This document shows positions 35,691 to 46,635 of a stretch of DNA of 64,000 nt, one piece after another. The stretch is from Clostridium sp. Its GTDB lineage: Bacteria > Bacillota > Clostridia > Oscillospirales > Acutalibacteraceae. The stretch spans positions 51,474-115,473 of the forward strand of contig JAISSW010000008.1 of assembly GCA_031272895.1 (NCBI GenBank), in the 5' to 3' direction. The notes under the pieces are model-generated. The model made no database searches and was not told where the DNA came from. It worked only from the letters and a program-made list of their open reading frames with translations. The translations under genes and the position numbers were made by a program. Position 1 is the first letter of the stretch. The number at the start of each line of letters is the position of its first letter.

Positions 35691-38600
35691 TCACACCTCA
35701 ACCGGCTGTTCCTCAAGCGTACTGCCGCCGGAAACTGCGGTGGCGCCAAACAGCAGGATTTCACCCTCCGCAGGCTTGCTTGGCAGCAGCAACGACGCGC
35801 CGCCCTCCGGCACGGCAAGGCTGTAACGGAAGATATAGCACTGCTGCGCAATAACGTCGCCTTTAGCCGTGTGCATATGGGTTGCGTTCCACGCAAGGCT
35901 TGCGGGCTTAAGCCGTGCCTTATCCCCAAGCGCGGGCAAATCCCAAGCGCCAATACGCTCGGTCGCACTCTGCACCGTCAGCTCGCGAAGCACGCCGCCG
36001 ACAGCTGCCTGCGTGGTGACATCTCCGCCCGTGCTTGCCAACAGAAGCTGCACCGTGCTTGTCCCCTGCGGCAGCACAAGGCTCTGCCCGTTGCAGGCAA
36101 GCGCCTTGGTATTCAGCTTATGGCATACTCCGCCGCTTGCTACGCTTGCGGGGTACAGCTCAGCGGGGATGGTCATTCCGCCAATTGCGCCGTCCTTTGG
36201 CTCCGCCTGTGTTGATGTGATTTCCGTATCGCCCTCGAATTCAAGCGCCGTTGCGCTTACGGGTACTGCGGTCGTTTTGGGCTCCGCAAGGCGCAGGGCA
36301 AAGCTGCGCGGCTCATATTTTGCAAGGGAGAAAACCAACGCCCCGTCCTCTATTTTGAGCGTGGGCAGCTGCTCGTCCTTGTTCTTCGGCTCTTCAGATG
36401 CCCAAACCTCGCGCGCATCGATTATCTCCGCGCCAAGCTTAAGGCTAAGCTCGTAGTGGCTTTCGCCGGCAATCTCCTGCACACGAACGATTATTTCGTC
36501 GCTGTTTTGCGCCTTTTTAACGCAGCGTATTGCGGCTCCCTTATCACTCAGCTCGCCAAAGCCCCACACCGCCGGCAGGCTTGCCTTGGCGGCAGACGGC
36601 ACCTTAGCGACGAACGCACTGAGCGGCTGATTGAAGCAAAGCGCCGCCCTCTGGCTGCCCTCAAGCCCCGCGCCGGGGTGTCCGTAAACACCAAAGGCAT
36701 AAATGTTGCGCCCAAGGTCCAGCTCATGCTGGTGGCTATCCGGCAGGAAGGGCATTAGCGGGGTATGTATACCCGTAAGGCGCAGGGTGTTCTTATCGGG
36801 GTGGTCCCAGCCGTATTTGCAGTCGCTGAGCAGGCTGACACCGTATTCCGTTGAGGAAATATCCGCAAAGTTTTGCGCAGGAACCTCATAAAGCTTTTTG
36901 GTGCTTGTTCCGCGCTTGGCAATCCCCACACCCACGTCATAGGACGCAAGCTCCTGCGCCACGGAGAGCGGGAATGAGGTTTTAAGCAGGCGGCATTTGC
37001 TTTGCCAATCAATATCGTTATCCACACGCAAAACGTCGCTGTCCGCGTCCAAGCTGAGCGTTTGGGTAAAGGTACTGCCCTCCGCCGTGCGTGTTATTTT
37101 AAGAGCAACCCGCACCGGTCCTTGAGCAACAACCTCAATCACCGGGCTTGCCGCATAGCTGGCGGGAGCCTTCATTTGCTCCTTATAGCGCAGCTCCCAA
37201 GCGGGGTATTGCCTGGAGCCGTGGTACTTAAACAGTTCCATGCGGATTGGCGCGCTGAGCAGCTGGCGCTTGCTTTGCTTATCAAAAATCCCGCAGATAT
37301 CGCCGTTTGCGTCAATGTTGACGCGCAGCCTTGTGTTCTCCAGCCCGTCCGCACCGACTGAAAGCCCCTCGCCTACATAGGCGCTTTCTGACTCCCGGAC
37401 ATCAAACAGGGCTATGCCGTTTGCGGGTACGGCCGCTTCAAAGCAGATTTTCAGCTTGCCGCCCTCACGCCCAAGCGGCTGTGACGGCACTTCCTTGCCG
37501 TTGCTGTCATACACACGGGCATAGTCGCCGTTAAGCTCAACAAGCGCGGTGGCAAGCTCGCGGCGCTCATACGCCGTGGGGTTTGCAACGGCAACGCAGA
37601 TTCCCTGAACAAAGCCTGCGTCCATCTGTGAAGTGATTGCCCCTACGGCGGCGGTGTATGCCTGCTGCAGCTGATTGAGGGAAAGGGCATAGTCGTTCCA
37701 GCTGCGCTGATAAACCCTTGCAAGGCTGGTGCCGGTCAGGTCGTCATGGAACTGGTGCGCAATCAGGCGTTTCCAGGCTGTATCTAACAGCTCCTGCGGG
37801 TATTCCTGTGCGCCAAGCCAAGCCGCGGCAACGGCAAAGCGCTCGGCGGCGTCCGCAAGCCATTCGCCTTTCTTGTTCCAACGCTTGCCGATTGCGCGGG
37901 AGGTGTAGCAGCCAACGCCGTGGTTTGTGGAAATCAGCTCGCCCGTGAACAGTGGCAGCTTTGACAGCTTTTCCGGCGTAAGGCAAGACTCAAAATCGCG
38001 GAACACCCTATCAGCCGATGAAGAAATAACCTCAATCTCCTTGGAATTATTCTCGGCAAGCTCCTCCTGCAGCGCCGCAACGCAGTATTCCTTAGGCGCT
38101 CCGCCTATGTCGCCGGTGCCGTAAAACAAATATGTTGCGGGCAGACCGTATTTTGCCATGTTTTCCTTTAGCTTTTTAAGCGCCTTTTTGTGCTTGCGGA
38201 ACTTTTTTGGGCGTCCGACATAGCTCAGCGCATTGAGCGAGGCGAAGATTTCCTTGCCGTCAACGCCCTGCCAGCGTCCCAGGTCAAAGGGAATACCCAC
38301 AGAGCTTGACCATGTGAGCTTTTGCGTTGTGAACCCGTTGAGGTTTGCGTGCGCCGCTATAGTCGGCAGCTGAGTGCCAAAACCGAAGCAGTCAGGCAGA
38401 AAAATATCCTTGCTGCGCTTGCCGAATTTTTTATCGAAGTAATCGTTACCGTAAAGAATATTGCGGAACATTGCCTCCGCAGAGGGAATATTGACGTCGC
38501 CGTTCTCGTAGCTGGAGCCGGTCACATTCCAGCGCCCCGTTGCAACATATTCCTTTAGCTTTTCAAACAGCTCCGGGTAATACTCCTCCATCAGCTCGTA

Positions 38601-38780
38601 GCGATAGCTGCCCTCGAAGCTAAAGGTATAATCCGGGTATTTTTCAAACAGCCTGAAGTTATCCTGCAGGGTGTTGAGTATATACTCCCTGATTGTGGTT
38701 TCAAAATCCCAGTTCCACACGGTGTCAAGGTGGGCGGTGGCCACGGCATATATGCCCGGCTTTTCGAAAGGCTTCTGCAT
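35691..38780 (-). CDS. Alpha-mannosidase, GH38
   Basis: The 1029-residue enzyme has no signal peptide, so it likely acts in the cytoplasm. The N-terminal catalytic barrel begins VATAHLDTVWNWD (metal ligands) and has LPDCFGFG (nucleophile Asp). The helical middle and beta-sandwich C-terminal domains follow as in GH38. It probably trims imported mannosides or host-glycan fragments; no transporter is adjacent. Confidence 0.93.
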   Translation of the reverse strand: MQKPFEKPGIYAVATAHLDTVWNWDFETTIREYILNTLQDNFRLFEKYPDYTFSFEGSYRYELMEEYYPELFEKLKEYVATGRWNVTGSSYENGDVNIPSAEAMFRNILYGNDYFDKKFGKRSKDIFLPDCFGFGTQLPTIAAHANLNGFTTQKLTWSSSVGIPFDLGRWQGVDGKEIFASLNALSYVGRPKKFRKHKKALKKLKENMAKYGLPATYLFYGTGDIGGAPKEYCVAALQEELAENNSKEIEVISSSADRVFRDFESCLTPEKLSKLPLFTGELISTNHGVGCYTSRAIGKRWNKKGEWLADAAERFAVAAAWLGAQEYPQELLDTAWKRLIAHQFHDDLTGTSLARVYQRSWNDYALSLNQLQQAYTAAVGAITSQMDAGFVQGICVAVANPTAYERRELATALVELNGDYARVYDSNGKEVPSQPLGREGGKLKICFEAAVPANGIALFDVRESESAYVGEGLSVGADGLENTRLRVNIDANGDICGIFDKQSKRQLLSAPIRMELFKYHGSRQYPAWELRYKEQMKAPASYAASPVIEVVAQGPVRVALKITRTAEGSTFTQTLSLDADSDVLRVDNDIDWQSKCRLLKTSFPLSVAQELASYDVGVGIAKRGTSTKKLYEVPAQNFADISSTEYGVSLLSDCKYGWDHPDKNTLRLTGIHTPLMPFLPDSHQHELDLGRNIYAFGVYGHPGAGLEGSQRAALCFNQPLSAFVAKVPSAAKASLPAVWGFGELSDKGAAIRCVKKAQNSDEIIVRVQEIAGESHYELSLKLGAEIIDAREVWASEEPKNKDEQLPTLKIEDGALVFSLAKYEPRSFALRLAEPKTTAVPVSATALEFEGDTEITSTQAEPKDGAIGGMTIPAELYPASVASGGVCHKLNTKALACNGQSLVLPQGTSTVQLLLASTGGDVTTQAAVGGVLRELTVQSATERIGAWDLPALGDKARLKPASLAWNATHMHTAKGDVIAQQCYIFRYSLAVPEGGASLLLPSKPAEGEILLFGATAVSGGSTLEEQPVEV

Positions 38781-38834
38781 TTTTTGTCCCCCAATGTGAT
38801 TGTTATTGCTCGTCCGAAATTGTTATTAGTTGGT

Positions 38835-38863
38835 ATTTTAGCACATACCGAAGAAAATTACAA
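38835..38863 (-). promoter_or_regulatory. Promoter of the GH38/patatin unit
   Basis: On the minus strand TTGTAA-17 bp-TAAAAT, 55 bp upstream of the ATG. Confidence 0.62.
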
Positions 38864-38898
38864 CATTTTCAGCCACTTTTGCCACCAAAGGCGCCAAT

Positions 38899-38927
38899 TT
38901 GCAAAATCCGCCCATTTGTAGTATAAT
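38899..38927 (+). promoter_or_regulatory. Promoter of smc
   Basis: TTGCAA-17 bp-TATAAT, 38 bp ahead of the smc ATG. Confidence 0.75.
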
Positions 38928-38964
38928 ATTTTGTCTTTATTATCAATCACGGCAAGGAGAAGCT

Positions 38965-41900
38965 ATGACCCTAACAGGGCTGGATTTACAGGGCTTTAAG
39001 TCCTTCCCCGACCGCACCTCGCTGCGCTTTGGGGAGGGAATTACCGGCGTTGTCGGTCCAAACGGCTCCGGCAAAAGCAATATTGCCGACGCGGTGCGCT
39101 GGGTGCTTGGCGAGCAATCAACAAAGTCCCTGCGCGGCGCCAGAATGGAGGACGTTATCTTCAGCGGCACGGACGCAAGGCGGGCGCAGGGCTTTGCCCA
39201 GGTTACGCTGCATTTAGATAACCGCTCCCGCACCCTGCCCCGCGACGAGGACGAGGTAAGCGTAACACGCAAGTACTACCGCTCCGGCGAAAGCGAATAC
39301 CTGCTGGGCGGCGAAACAGTGCGCCTGAAGGATATACACGAGCTGTTTATGGACACCGGGCTTGGCCGCGGCGGCTACTCGATGGTCAGCCAGGGGCGCG
39401 TTGCGGATTTGGTTTCCTCCCGCAGCAGGGAGCGCCGCGAAATGCTGGAGGAGGCCGCGGGCATCTCCCACTTCCGTTCTCGGCGGCAGGACGCCGAGCG
39501 CCGCCTTGCACAAACAGAGGAGAACCTAATTCGCCTGCGGGATATTCTGGCGGAGCTTGAGGCTCGGGTGGGACCGCTTAAGGCCCAAAGCGAAAAAGCA
39601 AGGCAATACCTTGCGCTGGCTGAAAAGAAAAAAGCGTTGGAGATTGCCATTTGGCTCTACGGCATAGATAAAAACCGCGTTAAGCTGAAGGAGCAGGAGC
39701 ATAAGCTGCACCTTGCAGGGCTGCAATATGCGGACTTAGAACAGGAACTTAACGAGCTTGCCGCCAAGATTGAGGGAGCGCTTGGCGAAACACAGTCAAT
39801 TACCGCGCGGATTGAGCATTTACAATCCGGCGCGGCGCGGCGAGAGGAAGAGGCGCTGGGGCTTGAGGCTCAGGTTTCCGTTGCGGAAAACTCAATCGCC
39901 CACCACAGGGCCGCGATCGCGCGCTTGGAGCAGGACAAGGCACAGGCGGCGGACACCTTGGCGGAGCTTGCGGGGCAAGCCGCAGCCTTAGAGGCTGAAA
40001 TTGCCGCCATGGACGAGAACCTTGCCGCGGGCGAAAAAGAGCTTGCGGCGCTGACGGAGAACACAGAGGCCCTGCGGCGGGAGAGGGAAAAGCTTTTTGA
40101 CGAGGACAAGGAGCTTGCCGACACAATTGCCTCAGAACAGGAAAAATCCCACGCCATAGAGCTTGAGCGCACCCGTGTGCACTCCGCGCAGGACGAAACA
40201 CGGGAGCGGCTTGCACTGTTGGAAAGCGACGCGGACGAACGCGACGGCAAAATCCTTGCGCTGGAGGAGGAAGAAAAGCAGGCGGCAGAGCTGTTAACCG
40301 CCGCGCGGGAAAAAGCGCAGGGCTGCGGGAACGCAATCGCCGGGCATGAAATGCTGCTGCAAAGCAAGCAGAAGAAAGCGGAAAGGCTGCGTGCCGCGCT
40401 TGAAACCCTTGCCATGGAGGCGCAAAAAAAGCAAAGCCGCCTGCACCTTTTGGAGGAGCTTGAGCGCAACATGGAGGGCTACGGCGGTGCCGTAAGAGCT
40501 ATACTTCAGGCGGGCAAGCATGGCACGCTGCGCGGGGTACACGGGACGCTCAGCCAGCTAATCAGCGTGGAAGAAAAATATACCCTTGCAATAGAAACTG
40601 CCCTTGGCGCGGCAATGCAGTTTGTTGTGCTGGATTCCGACGAGGACGCAAAGCGGGCGGTACGTTTGCTGCAGGAGAACAGGGCGGGGCGCGCCACCTT
40701 CCTGCCGCTTAACACAATACGCGGGCGGGAGCTTAACGAGCGCGGCATTGAGGACACGGCAGGCTACATTGCCCACGCACACCGGCTGACGAAAGCAGAT
40801 AAACGCTACGACGAAATACTTTTGGCGCAGCTTGGGCGCACCATTGTTTGTGACACGATTGAAAACGCGCTTGCAATGGCACGAAGGTTCTCCCACAGGT
40901 TCAGGATTGTAACCTTGGACGGGCAGGTGCTTAACGCCGGCGGAAGCATTACAGGCGGCTCAAAGATACAGGGCGCGGGCTTTTTAACCCGTCAGGCGGA
41001 AATAAGCGCCCTGCGGCGGGAGCTTACGGCGGGTGAGGCTGAGCTTAACAAGGCGCAGGGCGAACACAGCGCCGCCCAAAGCGAAGCAGCCGCCGCCCTT
41101 GCGGCCCTTGACGGCGCAAAAGCGGATTGGCAAAACGCCACAGAGGAACAGCTCCGCCACGAAAGCTCCCACAGGCTTGCCGCCGAGCGCCTGCAAAGCG
41201 CAAAGAGCGCCCGTGACAACATGGAGCGTGAGCGCGAGAGCGCCACTCTTCGCCTTGAGGAGCTTGCAGTCCAAGACAGGGAGCTTGCCGCGGCGCTTGA
41301 CGCCCAAGAGGCTGTGGTGGACTCTCTGACCCAAAAGAGGTACGCCCTTGAGGACAACCGCTCCGAGGCACTGGACAGGCTTGAGGACGCCGCTCACACA
41401 GAGCAGGCGCTGCGCCTTCGCTTGGCGGAGGGACACAAGGAGCTTGACGCAAAGGGTGAGGCGCTTGAGCAGCTGCGTCTGCGCGCCGCCTCACACAACA
41501 AGCGTACCGAGGGCTTGGACGCGGAAATTGCCGGCATTGAGGCGAGCATTGACGAAGCTAAGGGGGTTATTTCCGCCCTGAGCGAGCAAATAGCAGCCCT
41601 GCGCAACGACAGCGGCGGCAGCAAGGACGAGATTGCCGCGCTGCTGGAGGAGCGCTCCGGCAAGGAGGCACAGGGAATACGCCTGCGCGCAAGGGAAAGG
41701 GAGCTTAGCTCCTCCAGAGAGGGCTTGGGCGGTGAAATCGCACGCCTTGAGGAGCGCCGTAACGCCCTGCAAAATACGATAAACGAAACGCAAAACAAGC
41801 TCTTTGACGAATATCAGCTGACTGAGCGCGAGGCACAAGGCGTCAACGCCAATGGTCTGCCCGAAAGCCTGCTTGGCATGGACAAAGCTGAGCTTGCCCG

Positions 41901-42591
41901 CAAAACCCCGGCGGAGCAAAACGCTCTGGCGCAAAGGCTGTTGGATTCAGTGAAGCAGAAGATTAGGGGCCTGGGCAGCGTCAATCTCTCGGCGGTGGAG
42001 GAATACAAGGAGGTCAGCGAACGCTATGAATTCATGACGGCGCAGTGCGCGGACGTTGAGGAATCGCGGCAGGAGCTGGGGCGGCTGATACGGGAGCTTA
42101 CAGGCAAAATGAGCGAGCGCTTCCGCGAACAATTCCACAGGGTTCAGGACACCTTTTCACAAACCTTTGCGGAGCTTTTCGGCGGCGGCAGAGCGGAGCT
42201 TGAGCTTGACGACCCGCTTGACCCCCTGGAGTGTGAAGTGCTGCTTAAGGTTCAACCTCCCGGCAAAAATGTGCAGAACATAGACCTTCTCTCCGGCGGG
42301 GAAAAGGGGCTTGCCGCAATTGCGCTGCTGTTTGCCATATTAAAAATCAACCCGGCGCCATTCTGCATTTTTGACGAGGTTGAGGCGGCGCTTGACGATG
42401 TTAATGTAACACGCTACGCAAAATATGTGCGCAAAATGTGCGGCGCAACACAGTTTATCCTCATCACGCACCGGCGCGGCACCATGGAAGAGGCGGACGT
42501 GCTTTACGGCGTCACAATGCAGGAGGAAGGAGTTTCCAAGCTGCTTGAGATGCACACAACGGAGCTTGCCAAGGAGCTTGGCATAGAATAA
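38965..42591 (+). CDS. smc: Chromosome segregation protein SMC
   Basis: The 1208-residue condensin ATPase starts at the ATG at 38965 behind AAGGAGA; the ORF-track start lies in the promoter. N-terminal Walker A is GPNGSGKSN. Two long coiled coils flank the hinge (about residues 500-660; TLRGVHGTLSQLI to AGGSITGG). The C-terminal head has LLSGGEKGLAAIAL and FCIFDEVEAALDD. Here rnc and ftsY, frequent neighbours, are absent and typA follows. Confidence 0.96.
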   Translation: MTLTGLDLQGFKSFPDRTSLRFGEGITGVVGPNGSGKSNIADAVRWVLGEQSTKSLRGARMEDVIFSGTDARRAQGFAQVTLHLDNRSRTLPRDEDEVSVTRKYYRSGESEYLLGGETVRLKDIHELFMDTGLGRGGYSMVSQGRVADLVSSRSRERREMLEEAAGISHFRSRRQDAERRLAQTEENLIRLRDILAELEARVGPLKAQSEKARQYLALAEKKKALEIAIWLYGIDKNRVKLKEQEHKLHLAGLQYADLEQELNELAAKIEGALGETQSITARIEHLQSGAARREEEALGLEAQVSVAENSIAHHRAAIARLEQDKAQAADTLAELAGQAAALEAEIAAMDENLAAGEKELAALTENTEALRREREKLFDEDKELADTIASEQEKSHAIELERTRVHSAQDETRERLALLESDADERDGKILALEEEEKQAAELLTAAREKAQGCGNAIAGHEMLLQSKQKKAERLRAALETLAMEAQKKQSRLHLLEELERNMEGYGGAVRAILQAGKHGTLRGVHGTLSQLISVEEKYTLAIETALGAAMQFVVLDSDEDAKRAVRLLQENRAGRATFLPLNTIRGRELNERGIEDTAGYIAHAHRLTKADKRYDEILLAQLGRTIVCDTIENALAMARRFSHRFRIVTLDGQVLNAGGSITGGSKIQGAGFLTRQAEISALRRELTAGEAELNKAQGEHSAAQSEAAAALAALDGAKADWQNATEEQLRHESSHRLAAERLQSAKSARDNMERERESATLRLEELAVQDRELAAALDAQEAVVDSLTQKRYALEDNRSEALDRLEDAAHTEQALRLRLAEGHKELDAKGEALEQLRLRAASHNKRTEGLDAEIAGIEASIDEAKGVISALSEQIAALRNDSGGSKDEIAALLEERSGKEAQGIRLRARERELSSSREGLGGEIARLEERRNALQNTINETQNKLFDEYQLTEREAQGVNANGLPESLLGMDKAELARKTPAEQNALAQRLLDSVKQKIRGLGSVNLSAVEEYKEVSERYEFMTAQCADVEESRQELGRLIRELTGKMSERFREQFHRVQDTFSQTFAELFGGGRAELELDDPLDPLECEVLLKVQPPGKNVQNIDLLSGGEKGLAAIALLFAILKINPAPFCIFDEVEAALDDVNVTRYAKYVRKMCGATQFILITHRRGTMEEADVLYGVTMQEEGVSKLLEMHTTELAKELGIE

Positions 42592-42626
42592 CAAGGCTTT
42601 TTTACCACGCAAAGGAGTAAACAATT

Positions 42627-44441
42627 TTGAACCGTAACCTTAGAAACATTGCAATCATAGCCCACGTTGACCACGGCAAAACCACGCTTGTTGACAAAAT
42701 GCTTGCCCAAAGCGGCATATTCCGCGCCAACGAGAATGTGCGCGAGCGTGTTATGGACTCCAACGATTTGGAACGTGAGCGCGGAATAACTATACTGTCA
42801 AAGAATACAGCCGTGCGCTATGGCGACATTAAAATAAACATCGTCGACACTCCCGGTCACGCTGACTTCGGCGGCGAGGTTGAGCGGATACTGATGATGG
42901 TGGACGGTGTGCTGCTGCTGGTTGACGCCTTTGAGGGCTGTATGCCGCAGACCCGCTTTGTGCTGAAAAAGGCGCTGGGGCTGCAAAAAAAGGTGTTGGT
43001 GGTAATAAACAAGATTGACCGCCCTAACGCCCGCCCCGCCGAGGTACTGGACGAGGTCTTGGAGCTTTTCATTGACCTTGGGGCTGACGATGAGCAGTTG
43101 GACTTCCCTGTGGTATATGCCTCTGCAAGGGAGGGCTATGCCTCTCTTGACCCGGAAGCACGCGGGGGCGATATACGCCCGCTGCTTGATGCGATTGTGG
43201 AGCATATGCCGCCGCCCCAAAACAGCGCGGAGGGTGCTGCGCAAATCCTGATTTCCTCCTTGGAATATGACGACTATGTGGGCAGAATCGGCATTGGGCG
43301 CGTTGAGCGCGGCACAGTTAAGCGCGGGCAAGGACTTATACTCTGCCGCGGCGACGGCAGCACGAGCGCAGTGAAGCTTTCGCGCCTTTATTGCTTTGAG
43401 GGGCTGCGCCGTGAGGAAACAGAAGAGGCTGAGGCGGGCGAGCTGGTTTGCATTGCGGGCATTGAGGACATAGGCATAGGCGAAACACTCTGTGACCCGG
43501 ATTGTGTTGAGCCGCTGCCGTTTATCCGCATTGACGAGCCGACGATTGCAATGAATTTTGTGGTCAACAACAGCCCTTTTGCGGGACGTGAGGGCAAGTT
43601 TGTTACCAGCCGCAATATACGCGACAGACTCTTCAAGGAGGTTGAAACGAATGTTTCCATGAGGGTTGAGGAAACGGACAGCACCGACACCTTCAAGGTC
43701 AGCGGGCGCGGCGAGCTGCACCTTTCCATTTTGATTGAAACAATGCGGCGGCAGGGCTACGAATTCGCCGTCAGCCGCCCGCGGGTTATCTATAAGGAAG
43801 AAAACGGGGTGCGCTTGGAGCCGATTGAGCTGCTGATTGTGGAGGTTCCCGAGGAGTACACCGGGGTTGTGATAGAAAAGCTCAGCGCGCGCAAGGCAGA
43901 GCTTGAGGATATGAGCCCGCGTGAGGGCGGCAGCACCCACCTGGAGTTCAGAATACCGAGCCGCGGGCTTATCGGCTACCGCAGCGAATTTTTGACGGAC
44001 ACAAACGGCAACGGCGTTATGAATCAGCTTTTCCATGGCTATGAGCCGTATAAGGGCGAAATACGCTCCCGCGAGCATGGCAGTATTGTTGCGCACGAAA
44101 CCGGCACTGCCACCGCATACGGGCTGTTTAACACTCAAACACGCGGGCGGCTGTTCATTGGCGCGGGCACGGAGGTGTATGAGGGCATGATTGTGGGAGA
44201 AAACGCCAAGGACGAGGACTTAGTGTGCAATGTTTGCAAGCTTAAGCATTTGACGAACACCCGTGCCTCCGGGTCTGACGACGCGCTTCGCCTTACCCCG
44301 CCGAGCATACTAAGCCTTGAGCAAAGCATGGAGTTCCTTGGCGACGACGAGCTGCTGGAGGTTACTCCGCAAAGCCTGCGCCTGCGCAAAAAATACCTGA
44401 CGAAGGAACAGCGTGTAAAGGCGGCAAACAAGGCAAAATAA
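42627..44441 (+). CDS. typA: Translational GTPase TypA/BipA
   Basis: The 604-residue ribosome-associated GTPase starts at TTG 42627, 9 nt after [35 protein letters not shown] and NKIDRP are G1, G3 and G4. The C-terminal part [19 protein letters not shown] and [15 protein letters not shown] identify TypA rather than EF-G. Length is typical. Confidence 0.96.
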   Translation: MNRNLRNIAIIAHVDHGKTTLVDKMLAQSGIFRANENVRERVMDSNDLERERGITILSKNTAVRYGDIKINIVDTPGHADFGGEVERILMMVDGVLLLVDAFEGCMPQTRFVLKKALGLQKKVLVVINKIDRPNARPAEVLDEVLELFIDLGADDEQLDFPVVYASAREGYASLDPEARGGDIRPLLDAIVEHMPPPQNSAEGAAQILISSLEYDDYVGRIGIGRVERGTVKRGQGLILCRGDGSTSAVKLSRLYCFEGLRREETEEAEAGELVCIAGIEDIGIGETLCDPDCVEPLPFIRIDEPTIAMNFVVNNSPFAGREGKFVTSRNIRDRLFKEVETNVSMRVEETDSTDTFKVSGRGELHLSILIETMRRQGYEFAVSRPRVIYKEENGVRLEPIELLIVEVPEEYTGVVIEKLSARKAELEDMSPREGGSTHLEFRIPSRGLIGYRSEFLTDTNGNGVMNQLFHGYEPYKGEIRSREHGSIVAHETGTATAYGLFNTQTRGRLFIGAGTEVYEGMIVGENAKDEDLVCNVCKLKHLTNTRASGSDDALRLTPPSILSLEQSMEFLGDDELLEVTPQSLRLRKKYLTKEQRVKAANKAK

Positions 44442-44453
44442 AGCCGACAGCTT

Positions 44454-45620
44454 TCAGTCGCGGCCAAACAGGTCGCGGCTGTATATTTTATGCGCAACGT
44501 CATCAAGTGCGCCGTCATTGCGGTTAACAAGAATAAGGTCGCTCAGGCGCTTGAATTCCTCCAAATCCCGCAGTACCCGCGAGCGGAAGAACTCCTCCTC
44601 CCGCAGTGTGGGTTCAAATACCACCACCTCAATTCCCCTGCCCTTGAGCCGTTTCATAACCCCTTGTATTGCCGATTGGCGAAAATTATCGCTGCCCGTC
44701 TTCATCGTCAGGCGGTAAATGCCCACTACCCGCGGTGCCTTGGCTATAATGCGCTCCGCGATATGGTCCTTACGCGTACGGTTCGCGTCAACAATGGCTT
44801 GAATCAGGTTGGCGGGTACTCCCTCAAAGTTGGCGCGCAGCTGCTTTGTGTCCTTTGGAAGGCAATAGCCGCCGTAGCCAAAGGAGGGGTTATTGTAGTG
44901 CGAGCCTATGCGCCCGTCAAGGCAAACACCATCAATAATCTGGCGGGTGTTAAGCCCGCGCAGCTCCGCATAGGTGTCCAACTCGTTAAAAAATGCCACA
45001 CGCAAAGCAAGGTAGGTGTTTGCAAACAGCTTGATTGCCTCCGCCTCGGAACTGCCTGTGAGCAATATAGGCACATCCCCCTTAAGCGAGGCTAAACGCA
45101 GAATTTCCGCAAAGGCGGCAGCTTTTTCGCACTGCCCGCCAACTATTATCCGTGAGGGGTATAAATTATCGTGCAGTGCCCTCCCCTCCCGCAAAAATTC
45201 AGGGCTGAAAAACAAGCTTCCCATATTAAATTTTTTCTGCATTGCGGCAGTGAACCCAACCGGTACCGTGGATTTGATTACTACCGCCGCCTGCGGAGCA
45301 AATTTCGCCGCCTTTGCTATACTCCTCTCCACAGTGAGCGTATCAAAAGCATTCCTTTCGGGGTCGTAGTCCGTGGGGGTTGCGATTATTACATAATCCG
45401 CGCCGTTAAACGCAGTGACGTCGTCAAGCGTAGCCACAAGCTCCAGCTCCTCTTCGGCAAGGTATTTCTCAAGCTCCGGCTCGTTTATTGGCGAAAGACG
45501 GCGATTGACCATATCCACCTTTTTCTCAGCTATATCCAAGCAGCATACGCTGTGGCGCCGCGCCAGTAATGCGGCTAAGGAAAGCCCGACATAGCCCATT
45601 CCCACAACAGTAATCTTCAT
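44454..45620 (-). CDS. ugd: UDP-glucose 6-dehydrogenase
   Basis: The 388-residue enzyme oxidises UDP-glucose to UDP-glucuronate for surface polysaccharide. The NAD motif is [12 protein letters not shown]. The catalytic cysteine is in [12 protein letters not shown], preceded by [15 protein letters not shown]. It stops 12 bp from convergent typA, and lies 6 kb before the glycan cluster that could use its product. Confidence 0.94.
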   Translation of the reverse strand: MKITVVGMGYVGLSLAALLARRHSVCCLDIAEKKVDMVNRRLSPINEPELEKYLAEEELELVATLDDVTAFNGADYVIIATPTDYDPERNAFDTLTVERSIAKAAKFAPQAAVVIKSTVPVGFTAAMQKKFNMGSLFFSPEFLREGRALHDNLYPSRIIVGGQCEKAAAFAEILRLASLKGDVPILLTGSSEAEAIKLFANTYLALRVAFFNELDTYAELRGLNTRQIIDGVCLDGRIGSHYNNPSFGYGGYCLPKDTKQLRANFEGVPANLIQAIVDANRTRKDHIAERIIAKAPRVVGIYRLTMKTGSDNFRQSAIQGVMKRLKGRGIEVVVFEPTLREEEFFRSRVLRDLEEFKRLSDLILVNRNDGALDDVAHKIYSRDLFGRD

Positions 45621-45738
45621 TGCGCCGCTCCCCTGCTTTTTTGTTTAGGATATGCACAGCTCGGGCGTTTTAGCCGCGCATTTTTTTGCCGCCCGGGGCA
45701 TAGCCTTTTGTGAATAATAAAGCTACAGGGGGTGCCTT

Positions 45739-46635
45739 GTGCCCGAGGAAGATATTGTTCTGCAGGACGAAGCAGAAACGGACGAATTGGCGCTTGTGCG
45801 CGAAAGGCGGCGGCAGCGGGAGGAATATGAAGCCGAATATGGGAACGAAAAAGGGACGGAAAATTGGTTTAGTTCCCTTATTATAAAGCAGCTTTGCGCC
45901 GTGGCAGTTCTGCTTGGGCTTTTCTTTGGGTTAAGGCTGCTTGCCCCAAAGCCCTTTGAGGAGCTGCGGCAGGCTTACCGCTCGGTTATGGGCGAAAGTA
46001 TGGAATGGGCGGAAATTTGGGCGCAGATAGTAATGGCGGCGCAAAACGTCGCCGCGCCCGTAAAAGAGGAGCCGGAGGAAAGCAGCAGTCTCAAGGACGA
46101 AAAAAAGGAAACAACAACCGAACCCACCGATAACAGTGAGTCTGCAAGCTCTGCACCGAGAAGCACGGCGCAGGCCTCTGCCGTCGGCGGGGCAAGCCTG
46201 CCCAAGAATGAGTCGCTTGCTTTTTCACCGCTTTGGGTCAGCGTCAGGGCGGCTTCGCCCGTTGACGGAAGCGTCAGCTCCGGCTTTGGGCTGAGGGTTA
46301 ACCCTGTAACCGGCGAGCTTGGCTGGCACGCAGGAATTGACATTGCCGCCAAGGAGGGAAGCGAGATTTTTGCTCTCTACCCCGGCAGAGTTAAAAGCGT
46401 TTCATATGATTCCGTGAGCGGAAATTATATTCTGCTTGACCACGGCGGCGGCTTGATAAGCTCCTACTGCCACGCCTCAAAAATACTTGTGGAGGAGGGG
46501 CAGAGGGTTGCTTCCGGGCAAAAAATCGCGCTTGTGGGGCAGACAGGGCAGGCTACCGGTCCGCACCTGCACTTGGAGCTGCGCCTAAACGGGCTGTGCT
46601 ATAATCCACTGCCTCTGCTGCGGTACGGCGAATGA
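45739..46635 (+). CDS. M23 peptidase-domain protein, SpoIVFA-like
   Basis: The protein has 298 residues from a GTG behind AGGGGG. A charged cytoplasmic N-terminus precedes one helix (about 53-71), then a Ser/Thr/Glu linker and a C-terminal M23 domain. Zinc ligands of active M23 enzymes are present (GWHAGIDIA and GPHLHLEL). Its ATGA overlap with an M50 protease gene points to the SpoIVFA-SpoIVFB pair, in which SpoIVFA restrains the protease that matures pro-sigma-K. It could instead act as a peptidoglycan hydrolase. Confidence 0.8.
   Translation: MPEEDIVLQDEAETDELALVRERRRQREEYEAEYGNEKGTENWFSSLIIKQLCAVAVLLGLFFGLRLLAPKPFEELRQAYRSVMGESMEWAEIWAQIVMAAQNVAAPVKEEPEESSSLKDEKKETTTEPTDNSESASSAPRSTAQASAVGGASLPKNESLAFSPLWVSVRAASPVDGSVSSGFGLRVNPVTGELGWHAGIDIAAKEGSEIFALYPGRVKSVSYDSVSGNYILLDHGGGLISSYCHASKILVEEGQRVASGQKIALVGQTGQATGPHLHLELRLNGLCYNPLPLLRYGE

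Noticed and set aside
42798-44138. Minus-strand 446-residue ORF
   Set aside because: It is antisense to typA; the long frame comes from codon bias of the real gene.
45621-45738. Sporulation sigma-E or sigma-K promoter for the SpoIVFA-like gene
   Set aside because: No pair of hexamers matched these consensus sequences at proper spacing.
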